A stretch of 64,000 nucleotides of DNA from Paenibacillus nasutitermitis (GTDB lineage Bacteria; Bacillota; Bacilli; Paenibacillales; Paenibacillaceae). Shown here one piece after another: positions 50,991 to 60,235 of this stretch. The stretch spans positions 1,269,275 through 1,333,274 of the forward strand of contig NZ_BMHP01000003.1 in NCBI RefSeq assembly GCF_014641075.1, read 5' to 3'. Each line of letters begins with the position of its first letter. The stretch's first letter is position 1. A program made the position numbers and the translations under genes. Below the pieces are notes generated by a model. That model searched no databases. It worked only from the letters and a program-made list of their open reading frames with translations, and had not been told where the DNA came from.

Positions 50991-52772
50991 CTACCTCTCC
51001 TCTCCGGATTGACCGGTACTACCCGGCCATTCAATCTCTATCCTCAGTCCGCCGAGCGGACTCCGCGACAGCCGCAGCCCTTCGTTCCCTCCACGCATGA
51101 GCTGCAGCCTTCTATGCACATTCATTAATCCGGTTCTCTCCGCCTCGGGGGCAGGCTTATGCCGGAGTCTGCGGATCAGATTATCCAGATCTTCACGGCT
51201 CAAATCCTGTCCATTGTCTTCAACGCGAATAAGAATCCCCCCATCAGGCAGCGCGAGCTGGGCCATTCCGATAATACCTCCAGCCTTGACGGAACGAAGT
51301 CCGTGCTGGAAAACATTCTCAACCAGGGGTTGCAGAATCAGCCTCGGAAGTCTGATGTCCATTGATGGGGAGGGTTCCTCAATAATCCGCGCTTCGATCC
51401 GATTGTGAAACCTCATCTGCTGAAGCTCCAGATACGCCAGCGTATGATTCCACTCTTCCGCAAGCGTAGCTTCCTTGCCCGCATTTCGTGTGATGTATTG
51501 AAAATACTCACCCAGATATTTTGTTGCCTTCACCACATTATCCAAGTCATGCGCTTCGGCCATCCGATGAACCATGAAATAAGTGTTGTACAGAAAGTGG
51601 GGATTAATCTGGGACTGAAGCTGCTTCAGCTCGGCTTGCTGCGTTGTAATCCTCGACTCGTAAACCTCCTGCACAGAATGTTGAAGCTGACGCACCATGC
51701 TGTTGAACTGTCCGTAGAGAAATTTAAACTCATCGTCATTGGGATGCCCGATCGCGATCGTCAGGTCTCCTTTTTCCACCTTGCGGAAGGCGCGAACCAT
51801 TTTTCCCAGTGGGGTATGAATTTGGCGGAAAATCCAATAGGAGAATCCAAACACGACGACAAGGGAAACGCCGAACAAAAACCGGAGCCAGCTTTGATAT
51901 TCATTGAGCGGCCCCAGCACCATACGCTCCGTACTGTAGATGACCAGCTCCATATTCAGGAGTGTGGAATGAGCAAAGGTCACGTTATACTTGGTATGGT
52001 TGAAAAGCAACGTTCCTTGCCCGCTCAAATCGTTATCCTTCCGTTGTTCGACGAATTGTCTGATCATGGCCAGCAGCTGATCATCCGGTTGCTCCAGCCT
52101 GCCGGAAGCTTTCCAGGTTTGTTTACCGTTCACCAGCAGTGCGCTTGTACCGGACATATTCTGTTCGATCTGCCGAAGGAAACCGGTGAGCCGGCTGGGG
52201 TCGATCTCGGATTGAATAATATACAAAGGCGGTTTGCCAGGACTTGGCGGAGACGGATACAGCGTGTTGATCAGCAGTTTGTTGTTCCAGTAAACGACGG
52301 GCGAGGTTTGTTTGGTTTGCGCATCTTGGAAGGCGGCGATATCGGCATCAGGCATGACATTCTCTTCAGATTCGGGGAGGAGCGTCTTCCCGATAAGCGG
52401 AATATGCGCCCGGGCTATCTTCACATAGGGATTAAAGTTTTTCGTTAGCCAGAGCTTCTTCTGGACCCGGTTCTGCATCACATACACATCATATTGGGAC
52501 CAGATGGTCGATAGCGTGCTCAGGTTGGAGACATCGCCATCCAGCACGAATTGCTGATGAAGACGGATAATGCGGTCGAACTCCGCTTCAAGTTCCTTCA
52601 TGCCGGATAACACATGGGAATTCATCGATGCCAGCAGCTTCTCCCGAATTGTATCCGCTCCCATCTGGTTCATCTGAAGGCTAACCACAACGATCGGAAC
52701 GATGGCAATGAGAAAAGCGATAATGAGTTTGGGGTAGATGGTCATGCGCCGAAACAAGCTGAATGGTTTCAT
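50991..52772 (-). CDS. YesM-type sensor histidine kinase, cassette C
   Basis: ATG 52772 behind GGGAGG gives 593 residues. Membrane helices lie at about 15-34 and 296-315, with an extracellular sensor between them that differs from cassette B. A HAMP segment follows, then phospho-acceptor H392 in QINPHFLYNTYF and an ATPase domain (LQPLVENVFQHGL, EDNGQDLS). It is the first gene of cassette C; no obvious own promoter was identified. Confidence 0.92.
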   Translation of the reverse strand: MKPFSLFRRMTIYPKLIIAFLIAIVPIVVVSLQMNQMGADTIREKLLASMNSHVLSGMKELEAEFDRIIRLHQQFVLDGDVSNLSTLSTIWSQYDVYVMQNRVQKKLWLTKNFNPYVKIARAHIPLIGKTLLPESEENVMPDADIAAFQDAQTKQTSPVVYWNNKLLINTLYPSPPSPGKPPLYIIQSEIDPSRLTGFLRQIEQNMSGTSALLVNGKQTWKASGRLEQPDDQLLAMIRQFVEQRKDNDLSGQGTLLFNHTKYNVTFAHSTLLNMELVIYSTERMVLGPLNEYQSWLRFLFGVSLVVVFGFSYWIFRQIHTPLGKMVRAFRKVEKGDLTIAIGHPNDDEFKFLYGQFNSMVRQLQHSVQEVYESRITTQQAELKQLQSQINPHFLYNTYFMVHRMAEAHDLDNVVKATKYLGEYFQYITRNAGKEATLAEEWNHTLAYLELQQMRFHNRIEARIIEEPSPSMDIRLPRLILQPLVENVFQHGLRSVKAGGIIGMAQLALPDGGILIRVEDNGQDLSREDLDNLIRRLRHKPAPEAERTGLMNVHRRLQLMRGGNEGLRLSRSPLGGLRIEIEWPGSTGQSGEER

Positions 52773-52977
52773 GAAGCGTTCCTCCCGGACATCAGAAAGA
52801 GACCGCATCATCACGGTAATGGACGATGAAGTCCGAGTGTGGTATGACGATGCGGGTAATCTCCCCTTTAATTTGCACCTATCTTACAGGAAGAATGGAA
52901 GATTGCACAAGCCCTAAAGTCCGTTTATGAAGGGTTGAGGATAACATGGGGATGCGGGGAGTTGGGGTAGAGACGCG

Positions 52978-53334
52978 TCAATCCTTATCTCTTTCTATCT
53001 CGCCGGCTATAATTTGAGGAGGATCAGATTGCATCACAATATATTCGCCTTTGTCGCTTGTTTTGGGAGTTACATGAACCTTTTCTCCTACTTTAAGATC
53101 GTTGTAAAGCTTAGAATCTTCAACAATATAATTGATTAATTCGACGTTATTTTCTTTGAGGGCAGCAAAGGTCTTATTCTCAGAGTCCTTCCGGGAAATA
53201 TTCTTCGCCACTAAGATTCTTTGATCTTCTTTGGAAATAATATAATTCCCCTTCTCGGCTTCGGATGAAGCACTGCAACCGCTAAGCATACATATGGCAA
53301 GTGCCAGGGCTGCTCCCAGAACTGACTTTCTCAA
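52978..53334 (-). CDS. DUF3221-like lipoprotein
   Basis: TTG 53334 is preferred (GAGAGGAGT eight bases before), giving 118 residues. The signal peptide (about 1-18) ends with lipobox LSGC. The mature part, YIISKEDQRILVAKNISRKD, then GEKVHVTP and GEYIVMQSDPPQ, is the small beta fold of DUF3221 proteins, whose role is unknown. Short, single gene between the cassette C sensor and lspA. Confidence 0.75.
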   Translation of the reverse strand: MRKSVLGAALALAICMLSGCSASSEAEKGNYIISKEDQRILVAKNISRKDSENKTFAALKENNVELINYIVEDSKLYNDLKVGEKVHVTPKTSDKGEYIVMQSDPPQIIAGEIERDKD

Positions 53335-53454
53335 TATTTCTACTCCTCTCGCAAACAAAAAGTCTTAGACTTACCCATTTTATTAGACGGACCGGGGTAG
53401 AATTTGTTGCATGAACTGCCCTTGGCATTTCTGTAGAGCGTAAACGTTCCGCTT

Positions 53455-53502
53455 AGCAAAAAAAGACGGGAAGACCATTATTAATGGTCCCACGCCTTTT
53501 AT
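53455..53502 (-). terminator. Terminator of lspA
   Basis: On the minus strand GGACCATTA-ATAATGGTC folds, with flanking pairing, followed by TTCCCGTCTTTTTTT. Confidence 0.75.
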
Positions 53503-53548
53503 TTTGCCTGGATTATAATTTTTATAGAGATTCTGAAGATGAGGATGG

Positions 53549-54040
53549 TTATTCAGCTTGTGACCGCTCATCCTTTTGATTCTTCTCAAAGAACATCATA
53601 TGAATAAACACAAAACCAATTCCGATCCAAAGCGAAGAATCCGCTACGTTAAATATCGGGAAGTCATAGCCGAATATATAGGTATCGATAAAATCAACCA
53701 CTTCTTTATGAATCAAGCGATCATAGAAATTCCCAAGCATGCCGCCTAATAGAATGCCGAGCCCAATACCCATCAGTTTTTTATCCTTCGTATGCTTTTG
53801 AATATAATAAATCACGCCTATTCCAAAAAGGGCTGTGATGATATAAAAAAACCACATCTGCCCTTCCAAAATGCCCCATGCCGCTCCACGGTTTCGGTGA
53901 GACGTAATATAGAGGAAATTTTCGATTACCGGTATGCTTTCCCCCAGCTCCATCTTTTGAACAACAAGCCTTTTTGTCCATTGGTCGATACCAAAGAAGA
54001 TAGCGGCAATTACATAATAACCAAAATAGATCATATTCAT
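53549..54040 (-). CDS. lspA: Lipoprotein signal peptidase II
   Basis: This 163-residue aspartic peptidase of the inner membrane has four helices and removes signal peptides from prolipoproteins. The catalytic aspartates are D107 in GNFYDRL and D134 in NVADSSL, with the conserved NRGAAWG. The window encodes several lipoproteins, but this gene has its own terminator and no regulatory link to them. It starts at ATG 54040, with AAAGCAGG just before it. Confidence 0.95.
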   Translation of the reverse strand: MNMIYFGYYVIAAIFFGIDQWTKRLVVQKMELGESIPVIENFLYITSHRNRGAAWGILEGQMWFFYIITALFGIGVIYYIQKHTKDKKLMGIGLGILLGGMLGNFYDRLIHKEVVDFIDTYIFGYDFPIFNVADSSLWIGIGFVFIHMMFFEKNQKDERSQAE

Positions 54041-54211
54041 ATCCTGCTTTCTTTATTTTTGTCACTATCATAACACTGTCCCGATAAAATACACCAATCC
54101 CTTTTTGTACTTCCTGACTTACAACCACGATGACAACCAAAAGCTCTTGAAATCCTGCAGGATAGCTTTTTGACAGACCTATCATATATTTCTCCAAGCA
54201 ACTACAATAAA

Positions 54212-54261
54212 TAAGCCTCCGTTACCCGAGCGGCTTTCCCGCTCTCGGTTTCGGAGGCTTC
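54212..54261 (-). terminator. Terminator downstream of the ferritin-like locus
   Basis: AAGCCTCCG and CGGAGGCTT (54213-54221, 54252-54260) pair; an inner CCGAGCGG/CCGCTCTCGG adds to the stem; minus strand continues TTATTTATTG. Confidence 0.75.
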
Positions 54262-54290
54262 GTATATGATCGTCTTATACTACGTATCTA

Positions 54291-54482
54291 CTAGCGATTG
54301 CGAATCAGTTTTGTAACACGGCCGTAGTTGATCCATTCCGCAACATAAACATCGCCATGAGAATCGACGCAGATGCCATGCGGGCAGTCCAGTTGACCTG
54401 GCTCCGATCCTTTGCCGCCCCACGAACAAACGTACGTGCCGTCGTTTGGGCAACCCCATCTCTCGTCATGATTACGCCGGAT
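54291..54482 (-). pseudogene. C-terminal remnant of an NHL-repeat beta-propeller
   Basis: A 63-codon frame with no start and an upstream stop reads DGTYVCSWGGKGSEPGQLDC followed by PHGICVDSHGDVYVAEWINYG and ends in a TAG at 54291. This is a classic NHL blade ('WG..GS.PGQ...PHGI.VDS.G.VYVAE..N.RV.K'). It is not in the frame of the ferritin-like gene 12 bases upstream. It may be a deletion remnant of the neighbour. Confidence 0.65.
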
Positions 54483-54494
54483 TTTTTATACTTT

Positions 54495-55760
54495 TCAGCT
54501 ACATTTGTCTTCAATTCTTTCCATAAACTTCTCGTAGCCGTGGGTGCCTTCGCGGTGACGGCGCTGAATCCACTCGCTCCACTCTTCGCAAATCTTTCTC
54601 GTCTCGCTCATAATCTGCTCTTTCGACCAATTCGGGAACACTAGTTTGATCCAGGCCAAGCCGAACGAAATATGACCTGACTCATCTGCCCAATCGTAAT
54701 CGCAGTCTTGTGCACCGTCGAAATCGTTCACTTCAGAAAGTGTTTTTCTTAAGTTCATCTTGTGACGCGGACCACTTTGCTCCAGCCCATGCAGCAGCAA
54801 TAGCAGCGATTCTATACCGCGTTCGCTGAACGCCCGCCAATGATCAGGTACCATCGGCGTATCAATGCCGGCTTGCAATCCAAGAGCCTCCAGTCGCTCG
54901 ACACCCATCATCGCATGGCGCATCTCGTCATAACACCAGCGGGATGCATCGAGAATCATCGGCCACGGCGCTTTTTTATATTGCCAGATGAGCGCCGCTG
55001 GCGTTTCAGCCGCCCACACCTCATTGGCATGGTCAATAGCTACCCAAACGAGCTTTTCTTTGATATTCCGTGGTGCTCGCGGCGGCACTTGCATAACGGC
55101 GGGCTCCCAAGAAGTATCTCGGCCACCCTCAAGCGGGATAACATACTCCGGCTGATTCAAATAATCACCGAATTCCGCGCCCGGCTCTTGATCCGGCCCT
55201 TCCGTACCCCCGCAGCTTTCCATGATTGCCTTGAATTCCTGCTCTAATGACACACAGTCGAATCCTCCACTTGATCCGTTTCGAGTGCACGCCTCATCGA
55301 ACTCCTCCAACTCTTGCTTCAGCTCATTGATCATTCGCTGCAAATATACGTGGCTAGGCGCATCATCCAGTGGATCACTCGTCGCCATATACTTCTCGAA
55401 CGATTGAAGCATCGCCGGTTTAATTACACGGTAAACCCGGATAATAAACTGCTCATCCGAAGTGACGACAGGCAATTTTTCCAGCACATGGATCAAGTGA
55501 ACATCAATGTTTTCGTCTACATCAATGCGCGGATAACGCAAATCCAAGGCTCGGGAACGCAACATATCGGCGTGCATCGCATCAAGCCAAATATGACGCG
55601 CTAACATTTTCTTCGCCCACCATATCCGCATCGTTGGCAAATACCCCGCCATCGCCCGCATTGTTTCTTTCGTCACACGAAAAAATCTTCTCATCATTTG
55701 ACTCGCTGATTCCACATCCCGGAGAACACTTCGAGATACGATTTTTGTATTTTCATGCAT
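54495..55760 (-). CDS. Ferritin-like (probable diiron) domain protein, unknown reaction
   Basis: The 421-residue protein starts at ATG 55760 (AGGAGTTG upstream). It is helical, with acidic/histidine pairs fitting a ferritin-like metal site: E247/E252 in ANEVWAAE, D278-E279-x-x-H282 (DEMRH), and D359-E360-x-x-H363 (DESGH). An additional pair in the N-terminal half (about 56-64, HIWLDAMHAD) suggests two such bundles. Related proteins carry O2-using diiron centres or act as ferritin-like stress proteins. It is divergent from an AraC gene and sits in a locus with a 2-oxoglutarate dioxygenase. The reaction is unknown. Confidence 0.75.
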   Translation of the reverse strand: MHENTKIVSRSVLRDVESASQMMRRFFRVTKETMRAMAGYLPTMRIWWAKKMLARHIWLDAMHADMLRSRALDLRYPRIDVDENIDVHLIHVLEKLPVVTSDEQFIIRVYRVIKPAMLQSFEKYMATSDPLDDAPSHVYLQRMINELKQELEEFDEACTRNGSSGGFDCVSLEQEFKAIMESCGGTEGPDQEPGAEFGDYLNQPEYVIPLEGGRDTSWEPAVMQVPPRAPRNIKEKLVWVAIDHANEVWAAETPAALIWQYKKAPWPMILDASRWCYDEMRHAMMGVERLEALGLQAGIDTPMVPDHWRAFSERGIESLLLLLHGLEQSGPRHKMNLRKTLSEVNDFDGAQDCDYDWADESGHISFGLAWIKLVFPNWSKEQIMSETRKICEEWSEWIQRRHREGTHGYEKFMERIEDKCS

Positions 55761-55851
55761 CTGATGATCAACTCCTCTTTATTTTCGGAATACGATTCGA
55801 TATAATTTATTCTTATAATAACAACATTTGATGGAGGGTAACATATACCAC

Positions 55852-56703
55852 ATGAGCAAATTCATGGACTATACGATCAGTTCTCTTCCAATACGCATCG
55901 TCAATCTCAAAACCGATCCATCGAAACTGGCGATCCCTTCATTAGCGATATCAGAGATCGGTCACCTGCCTGGCAGAACGTATCAACAGCGTAAAGCCGA
56001 ATTTCCTAAATGGGCGTTTGGCTACGTCGTTAAAGGCCAGGGAACGTTTCAAATTAACGATGGACCGATTCAAGCCATAAGTCCAGGCAGCTTATTCTTC
56101 GTATATTCAGGAGCCAAATTCAACTACGGGCCTACCTTGGATAATACTTGGGACGAATACTACGTTCGCATGGAAGGATCCCGTGTAGAAGAATGGATTT
56201 CCAACTGGTTCCAACATGAGGTAGTACTTCAATTAGGCGTTCATGACTATCTCGTCAACAAAATCGAAACCATGTTCACACTAATGGACAGCGGCTTACC
56301 TGCTAACGCAGACCGTGCTGCATTGCTTCTTGAAACGTTAATATACGAATTTTATCAGCTCAGCCTACCGCAGAAGGAAACAAATAAATCCGAATCGGTT
56401 TTCTCCGTCTTGGACGACATTACAAATTCTCCATACGGGTCATTCGATGCCACAGTCTTTGCAGAGCAACATCATATTGCTGTTTCCACCTTGCGTCGAC
56501 TTGTCAGCAAACATACCGGATATTCCTTGCACGAATACGTCCATCGATCCAAAATCTTGGAAGCGAAAAAGCTTCTTCTTAGCACCGATCAGCAGGTAAA
56601 AGAAATAGCATTAAAGCTTGGTTACGAAGATACCTTCTACTTCTCTCGATTGTTCAAGAAAATTACCGGCAAATCACCAAGCGTCTTCCGCGAAAATATG
56701 TAA
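55852..56703 (+). CDS. Cupin-AraC family transcriptional regulator (ferritin-side)
   Basis: ATG 55852 is used although its GGAGGG site is about 13 bases away; upstream in-frame starts have no site. The 283-residue product has a cupin-like sensor domain (about 20-120: KWAFGYVVKGQGTFQINDGP) and an AraC DNA-binding domain (about 180-280: FAEQHHIAVSTLRRLVSKHT; ALKLGYEDTFYFSRLFKKIT). It diverges from the ferritin-like gene with a 90-base shared promoter region. It likely controls the ferritin-like gene and the convergent importer. Confidence 0.9.
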   Translation: MSKFMDYTISSLPIRIVNLKTDPSKLAIPSLAISEIGHLPGRTYQQRKAEFPKWAFGYVVKGQGTFQINDGPIQAISPGSLFFVYSGAKFNYGPTLDNTWDEYYVRMEGSRVEEWISNWFQHEVVLQLGVHDYLVNKIETMFTLMDSGLPANADRAALLLETLIYEFYQLSLPQKETNKSESVFSVLDDITNSPYGSFDATVFAEQHHIAVSTLRRLVSKHTGYSLHEYVHRSKILEAKKLLLSTDQQVKEIALKLGYEDTFYFSRLFKKITGKSPSVFRENM

Positions 56704-56723
56704 AGCCCCGATCCGGGGCTTTA
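56703..56723. terminator. Terminator between AraC gene and convergent permease
   Basis: AAAGCCCCG-A-TCCGGGGCTTT, a perfect GC-rich stem that starts at the AraC stop and includes the stop codon of the convergent permease. It serves both directions. Confidence 0.85.
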
Positions 56724-57560
56724 TCCTTTAATCCCTGTTGCAGCAATACCTTCTACAAAATATCGCTGTGCCAGCATATAAACGATAAACACGGGCAATA
56801 GCACAAGGACCGTTGCTGCCATGAGCAAGTTGAACTGCGTCGTGTACATATTTTGAAATTGGAGTAACCCCACCGTTAACATCTGCTTTGATTTTGTACT
56901 GATCAATATGAGCGGCCATAGGAAGGAATTCCACGTACCCATGAATGTAAATACTGTCAGAGTTGCTATAGCCGGTTTGGACAATGGCAGGAATATCGAG
57001 AAAAAGGTGCGTAACGGATTGCAACCATCGATATAAGCAGCGTCTTCAAGTTCCTTCGGAATGGACAGATAAAACTGCCTCATCAGAAAAATTCCAAATG
57101 GTGACATTATGCCCGGAACGATTAAAGATAAATGTGAGTCCATCCACCCCAAATCACGAACGAGCAGAAAAATCGGAATCATGATAACTTGTCCTGGAAT
57201 CATCATGGTGGATAACACAATCATGAAAGATGCATTGCGAAAGGCAAAGTTCATCCTTGCGAAGGCGTATCCCGCCAATGATGAGGTGAAGACGACCCCA
57301 ACAATCGTTAGAACCGTAATGTAAGATGTATTCCAGAAATATCGAAAGAAAGGAAACGCAGTCAGCGCCTCGATATAATTACTCCATTTTATCGGATTCG
57401 GTATCCACACCGGAGGGTAGGACATGACAAGATGGTTTTCCTTTAGCGATGTTGATATCATCCATATAAATGGAACAATCATCACCACACCGCATACAGA
57501 CAATATAGCATATGCGAATAATTTAGCGGATTGAGCCTTCGAACTAGCTTTCGATTCCAC
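56721..57560 (-). CDS. MalG-type sugar ABC permease, ferritin locus
   Basis: This 279-residue permease starts at GTG 57560 behind AAGGAGTG. It has six helices and the EAA loop LEDAAYIDGCNPLRTFFSIF. It pairs with MalF-type protein at 57585 and follows it after 24 bases. This is the MalFG type, not the LplB/YtcP type seen in the other cassettes. Confidence 0.93.
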   Translation of the reverse strand: MESKASSKAQSAKLFAYAILSVCGVVMIVPFIWMISTSLKENHLVMSYPPVWIPNPIKWSNYIEALTAFPFFRYFWNTSYITVLTIVGVVFTSSLAGYAFARMNFAFRNASFMIVLSTMMIPGQVIMIPIFLLVRDLGWMDSHLSLIVPGIMSPFGIFLMRQFYLSIPKELEDAAYIDGCNPLRTFFSIFLPLSKPAIATLTVFTFMGTWNSFLWPLILISTKSKQMLTVGLLQFQNMYTTQFNLLMAATVLVLLPVFIVYMLAQRYFVEGIAATGIKG

Positions 57561-57584
57561 CGTTTCAACTCACTCCTTTATCCA

Positions 57585-58484
57585 TTACTCCACTTCGGAA
57601 TGCACCCAATATTTGCGTACAGCCCACTGAATAATGGTGATCACAAGAATAACCAGAAACATCGTGTAAGCTAACGCCGATGCATAGCCGATGTGGAAGT
57701 TTTCAAAGGCTTGCCTGTAAATATAGTACACCAGTACAAGAGTTGAGTCCCCTGGACCGCCTTGCGTTAAAACCAGCACTTGCTCGAATACCTGGAACGA
57801 TCCAATGATCGTAATAATCGAAATAAAAAAGAGTGTAGGAGAAAGCATCGGAACCGTGATATACCAAAATCTTTTCAGTCCATTGGCACCATCAATGCTT
57901 GCTGCTTCATACAAAGTTCCAGAGATCGATTGCAACCCGGACAAAATAATGACAATATTCGTACCTAACGACTTCCACACACTCATAGCAATAATAGCCA
58001 CCATTGCATATTTGCTGTTGTTCAGCCAATCCGGTGTCGGGAGTCCGAGAGAATATAAAATGCTGTTCAGCAGCCCAGAGTCCGAGTTATAGATCCATTT
58101 CCAGATGACAGCAATCGCAACACCTGAAGTGATCGTCGGTAAAAAATAAATACCTCTAAAAAAAACTATTCCTCGAATTCCTGCATTCAGCATGACCGCA
58201 AATACGAGTGATAACAGCATTATGGGAGGAACGGAGCCAACCACAAAGTAGATTGTATTGATTAAGGATGTATAAAAATATTTATCTTGAAAGATTTCAG
58301 AATAATTGCCGAACCCGACAAATGTTTTATCATGAATGCCGTCCCAATCCGTAAAGCTGATGACCAAGCCAGAGAAGATCGGAAAGATCATAAATACGAT
58401 CATCAGAATAAAGGCAGGCGCGATAAACAAATACGCATATCTGGATTGCATATTTAATAGCTTGGATTTTTCGAGTCTCCTCAT
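57585..58484 (-). CDS. MalF-type sugar ABC permease, ferritin locus
   Basis: ATG 58484 (GAGGTGTG upstream) gives 299 residues. There are six helices, with an EAA loop LYEAASIDGANGLKRFWYIT. It lies in an operon with the binding protein (58555) upstream and MalG-type gene downstream. No ATPase gene is present. Confidence 0.93.
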   Translation of the reverse strand: MRRLEKSKLLNMQSRYAYLFIAPAFILMIVFMIFPIFSGLVISFTDWDGIHDKTFVGFGNYSEIFQDKYFYTSLINTIYFVVGSVPPIMLLSLVFAVMLNAGIRGIVFFRGIYFLPTITSGVAIAVIWKWIYNSDSGLLNSILYSLGLPTPDWLNNSKYAMVAIIAMSVWKSLGTNIVIILSGLQSISGTLYEAASIDGANGLKRFWYITVPMLSPTLFFISIITIIGSFQVFEQVLVLTQGGPGDSTLVLVYYIYRQAFENFHIGYASALAYTMFLVILVITIIQWAVRKYWVHSEVE

Positions 58485-58554
58485 TACACACACCTCTATA
58501 GAAATCAATGGGCCGGATCTGCAGCAAAGCGCAGACCCAGCATTGACTGCCAAT

Positions 58555-59850
58555 TTATTTTAACAGTGGCTGGACTTGTGTCTTGATCGTATTCAGAGCA
58601 TCTTCCGGTTTTTTCTCACCAGACCATACGAGCTTTAACTCCCGATTGATGATTTGGTTGGCCTCATTTTGTTTCTCGACAACAACCGGTGCTCTGCCAT
58701 ATTCCGCTTCCTTCATGACCAATTCTTTCTGATCCTTGCTCATTTGCAGAACAGACTCATCGACGAAATCAGGCATGGATAGTACGGAGCTGGATGGCGG
58801 GAACCACGAGAACTGCTTCGCCCGAATAAACTGCTGCTCATCCGACAAGAACCATTTAATAAATTCCCAGGCCTCATCTTGATGTTTCGAGGATGAGAAA
58901 ATGGCGAACGTAGAGCCATATGCGGTTGTCGCCTTTTGTTTGCCTTTAGGCATTGGTGCGATACCCCAGTTGAACTTCACATCTTTGAGACCATAGTGGG
59001 CGTACCATGGTCCTTCGCCGAGTGACATCGCTGCTCTACCGGTCTGAAATTTATCTTCATCATTCGCTCCCGACTTTGGAGCAACTTTGTATTTGTTGAC
59101 CAGATCAGATATAAACGTAATCGCCTCTAATCCTTCCGGACTGTCAATGGTCACATTTTTGCCATCCGCACTAATGATATCGGCATTATTCTGCCATAAA
59201 AACGTTTGTGGAGAAGGCAATTTGGTCCCATATATTTTGGCCGGACCGTCACCCGAAGTTAGCTTCGTCGCCGCACTTAAATAATCATCCCACGTCCAAT
59301 TTTCATCCGGATAAGCAATACCTGCTGCATCAAACATATCTTTGTTGTACCACAACAGTCCCAAATCCAGATCGCTTGGTAACGCATACAATTCATCTTT
59401 GTATTTATAGGCATCCAGTAATTTCGGGAAAAACCGTCCCAAATCATAGTTTGGATCTTTTTCTTTAATCAACTCGGACAGATTAACGAGCATTCCTTTG
59501 GCAGCGAGAGCGTTTTCATAATCGGCACTCAACATACCTGCATCGGGCATCGTATTTGCCGCGTTCCACATCATAAGGGTCGAAATGGTATCCTCATGCT
59601 TAATGAACACATGCTCTACATCAACGCCTGTTTCTTTCTTATATGCGGGAAACTGTATTGTTTCCCAATCTTTCGAGACATCGCCGGATTGGTAGCTAGA
59701 AAACTTGAGTTGTACCATTGTGCCGGACTTGGTGCCACTATCCGTCGAACCCTCTGATTTCGAATCATTACCTTCCGATGGTGCTGACGAACATGCTGCT
59801 GAAGTGATGGTTAACATGCTGATGAGGCAAGATAGTAGAAGCTTTTTCAT
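58555..59850 (-). CDS. Extracellular sugar-binding lipoprotein, ferritin locus
   Basis: ATG 59850 is chosen by the lipoprotein signal (MKKLLLSCLISMLTITSAAC, lipobox TSAAC); the 46 codons of open frame upstream are leader. The 431-residue family-1 binding protein is of standard size, shorter than the cassette B and C proteins. A long leader of roughly 390 bases upstream holds two operator-like dyads and a terminator-like hairpin, suggesting tight regulation. The ligand is unknown. Confidence 0.92.
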   Translation of the reverse strand: MKKLLLSCLISMLTITSAACSSAPSEGNDSKSEGSTDSGTKSGTMVQLKFSSYQSGDVSKDWETIQFPAYKKETGVDVEHVFIKHEDTISTLMMWNAANTMPDAGMLSADYENALAAKGMLVNLSELIKEKDPNYDLGRFFPKLLDAYKYKDELYALPSDLDLGLLWYNKDMFDAAGIAYPDENWTWDDYLSAATKLTSGDGPAKIYGTKLPSPQTFLWQNNADIISADGKNVTIDSPEGLEAITFISDLVNKYKVAPKSGANDEDKFQTGRAAMSLGEGPWYAHYGLKDVKFNWGIAPMPKGKQKATTAYGSTFAIFSSSKHQDEAWEFIKWFLSDEQQFIRAKQFSWFPPSSSVLSMPDFVDESVLQMSKDQKELVMKEAEYGRAPVVVEKQNEANQIINRELKLVWSGEKKPEDALNTIKTQVQPLLK

Positions 59851-60006
59851 ACGGATGATGATCCCCCTAATGTTTATTTGGCTCCACCAAACGGAGCTCA
59901 TGAATAAGTATAATGACTCCATGAAGGAGAGAACATGGATCGTCTGACAAACTAGATGGACTATACTATCAGTTCTTTGTTCGAACACTGGTGCTCATTC
60001 ATCTAC

Positions 60007-60055
60007 AAAAAAAACGACAGCTGATCGATCATTCGATCGTCTGTCGGGTTTCGTT
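60007..60055 (-). promoter_or_regulatory. Terminator-like hairpin in the binding-protein leader (possible attenuator)
   Basis: On the minus strand CGACAGACGATCG and CGATCAGCTGTCG form a stem with a few mismatches, followed by TTTTTTTT. It lies 157 bases before the start at 59850 and 150 bases after the terminator of the upstream gene, so it would stop transcription initiated between them before the operon genes. Confidence 0.5.
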
Positions 60056-60154
60056 TATAGAACAGACACTTAGAACATAACTATAATACCGAATAGAGCA
60101 CAACTTTTTCATTCATTACACAACTTAATTACCAAACTCCAGTTGATTCATTAC

Positions 60155-60169
60155 AATAAAGTGTTGTTC
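60155..60169. promoter_or_regulatory. Operator-like dyad 1 (ACAATA-AAG-TGTTGT)
   Basis: 15 bases with one mismatch from a perfect 6-3-6 palindrome, repeated 55 bases downstream as dyad 2. Lies upstream of the binding-protein operon. Confidence 0.5.
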
Positions 60170-60209
60170 TAATTGCTTCAACTAGCCAAAAATCGCTGAA
60201 CGCCATTTA

Positions 60210-60224
60210 CAATAAAGTATTGTC
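60210..60224. promoter_or_regulatory. Operator-like dyad 2 (ACAATA-AAG-TATTGT), perfect palindrome
   Basis: Perfect 6-3-6 palindrome with the same sequence as dyad 1 apart from one base. A dimeric repressor or activator could bind both; which of the two adjacent AraC proteins, if any, is unknown. Confidence 0.5.
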
Positions 60225-60235
60225 ATTAAAAAAGA

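Noticed and set aside
60155..60224. Two similar short units considered as the start of a CRISPR or tandem array
   Set aside because: Only two units, 15 bases each, 55 bases apart and palindromic; operators fit far better.
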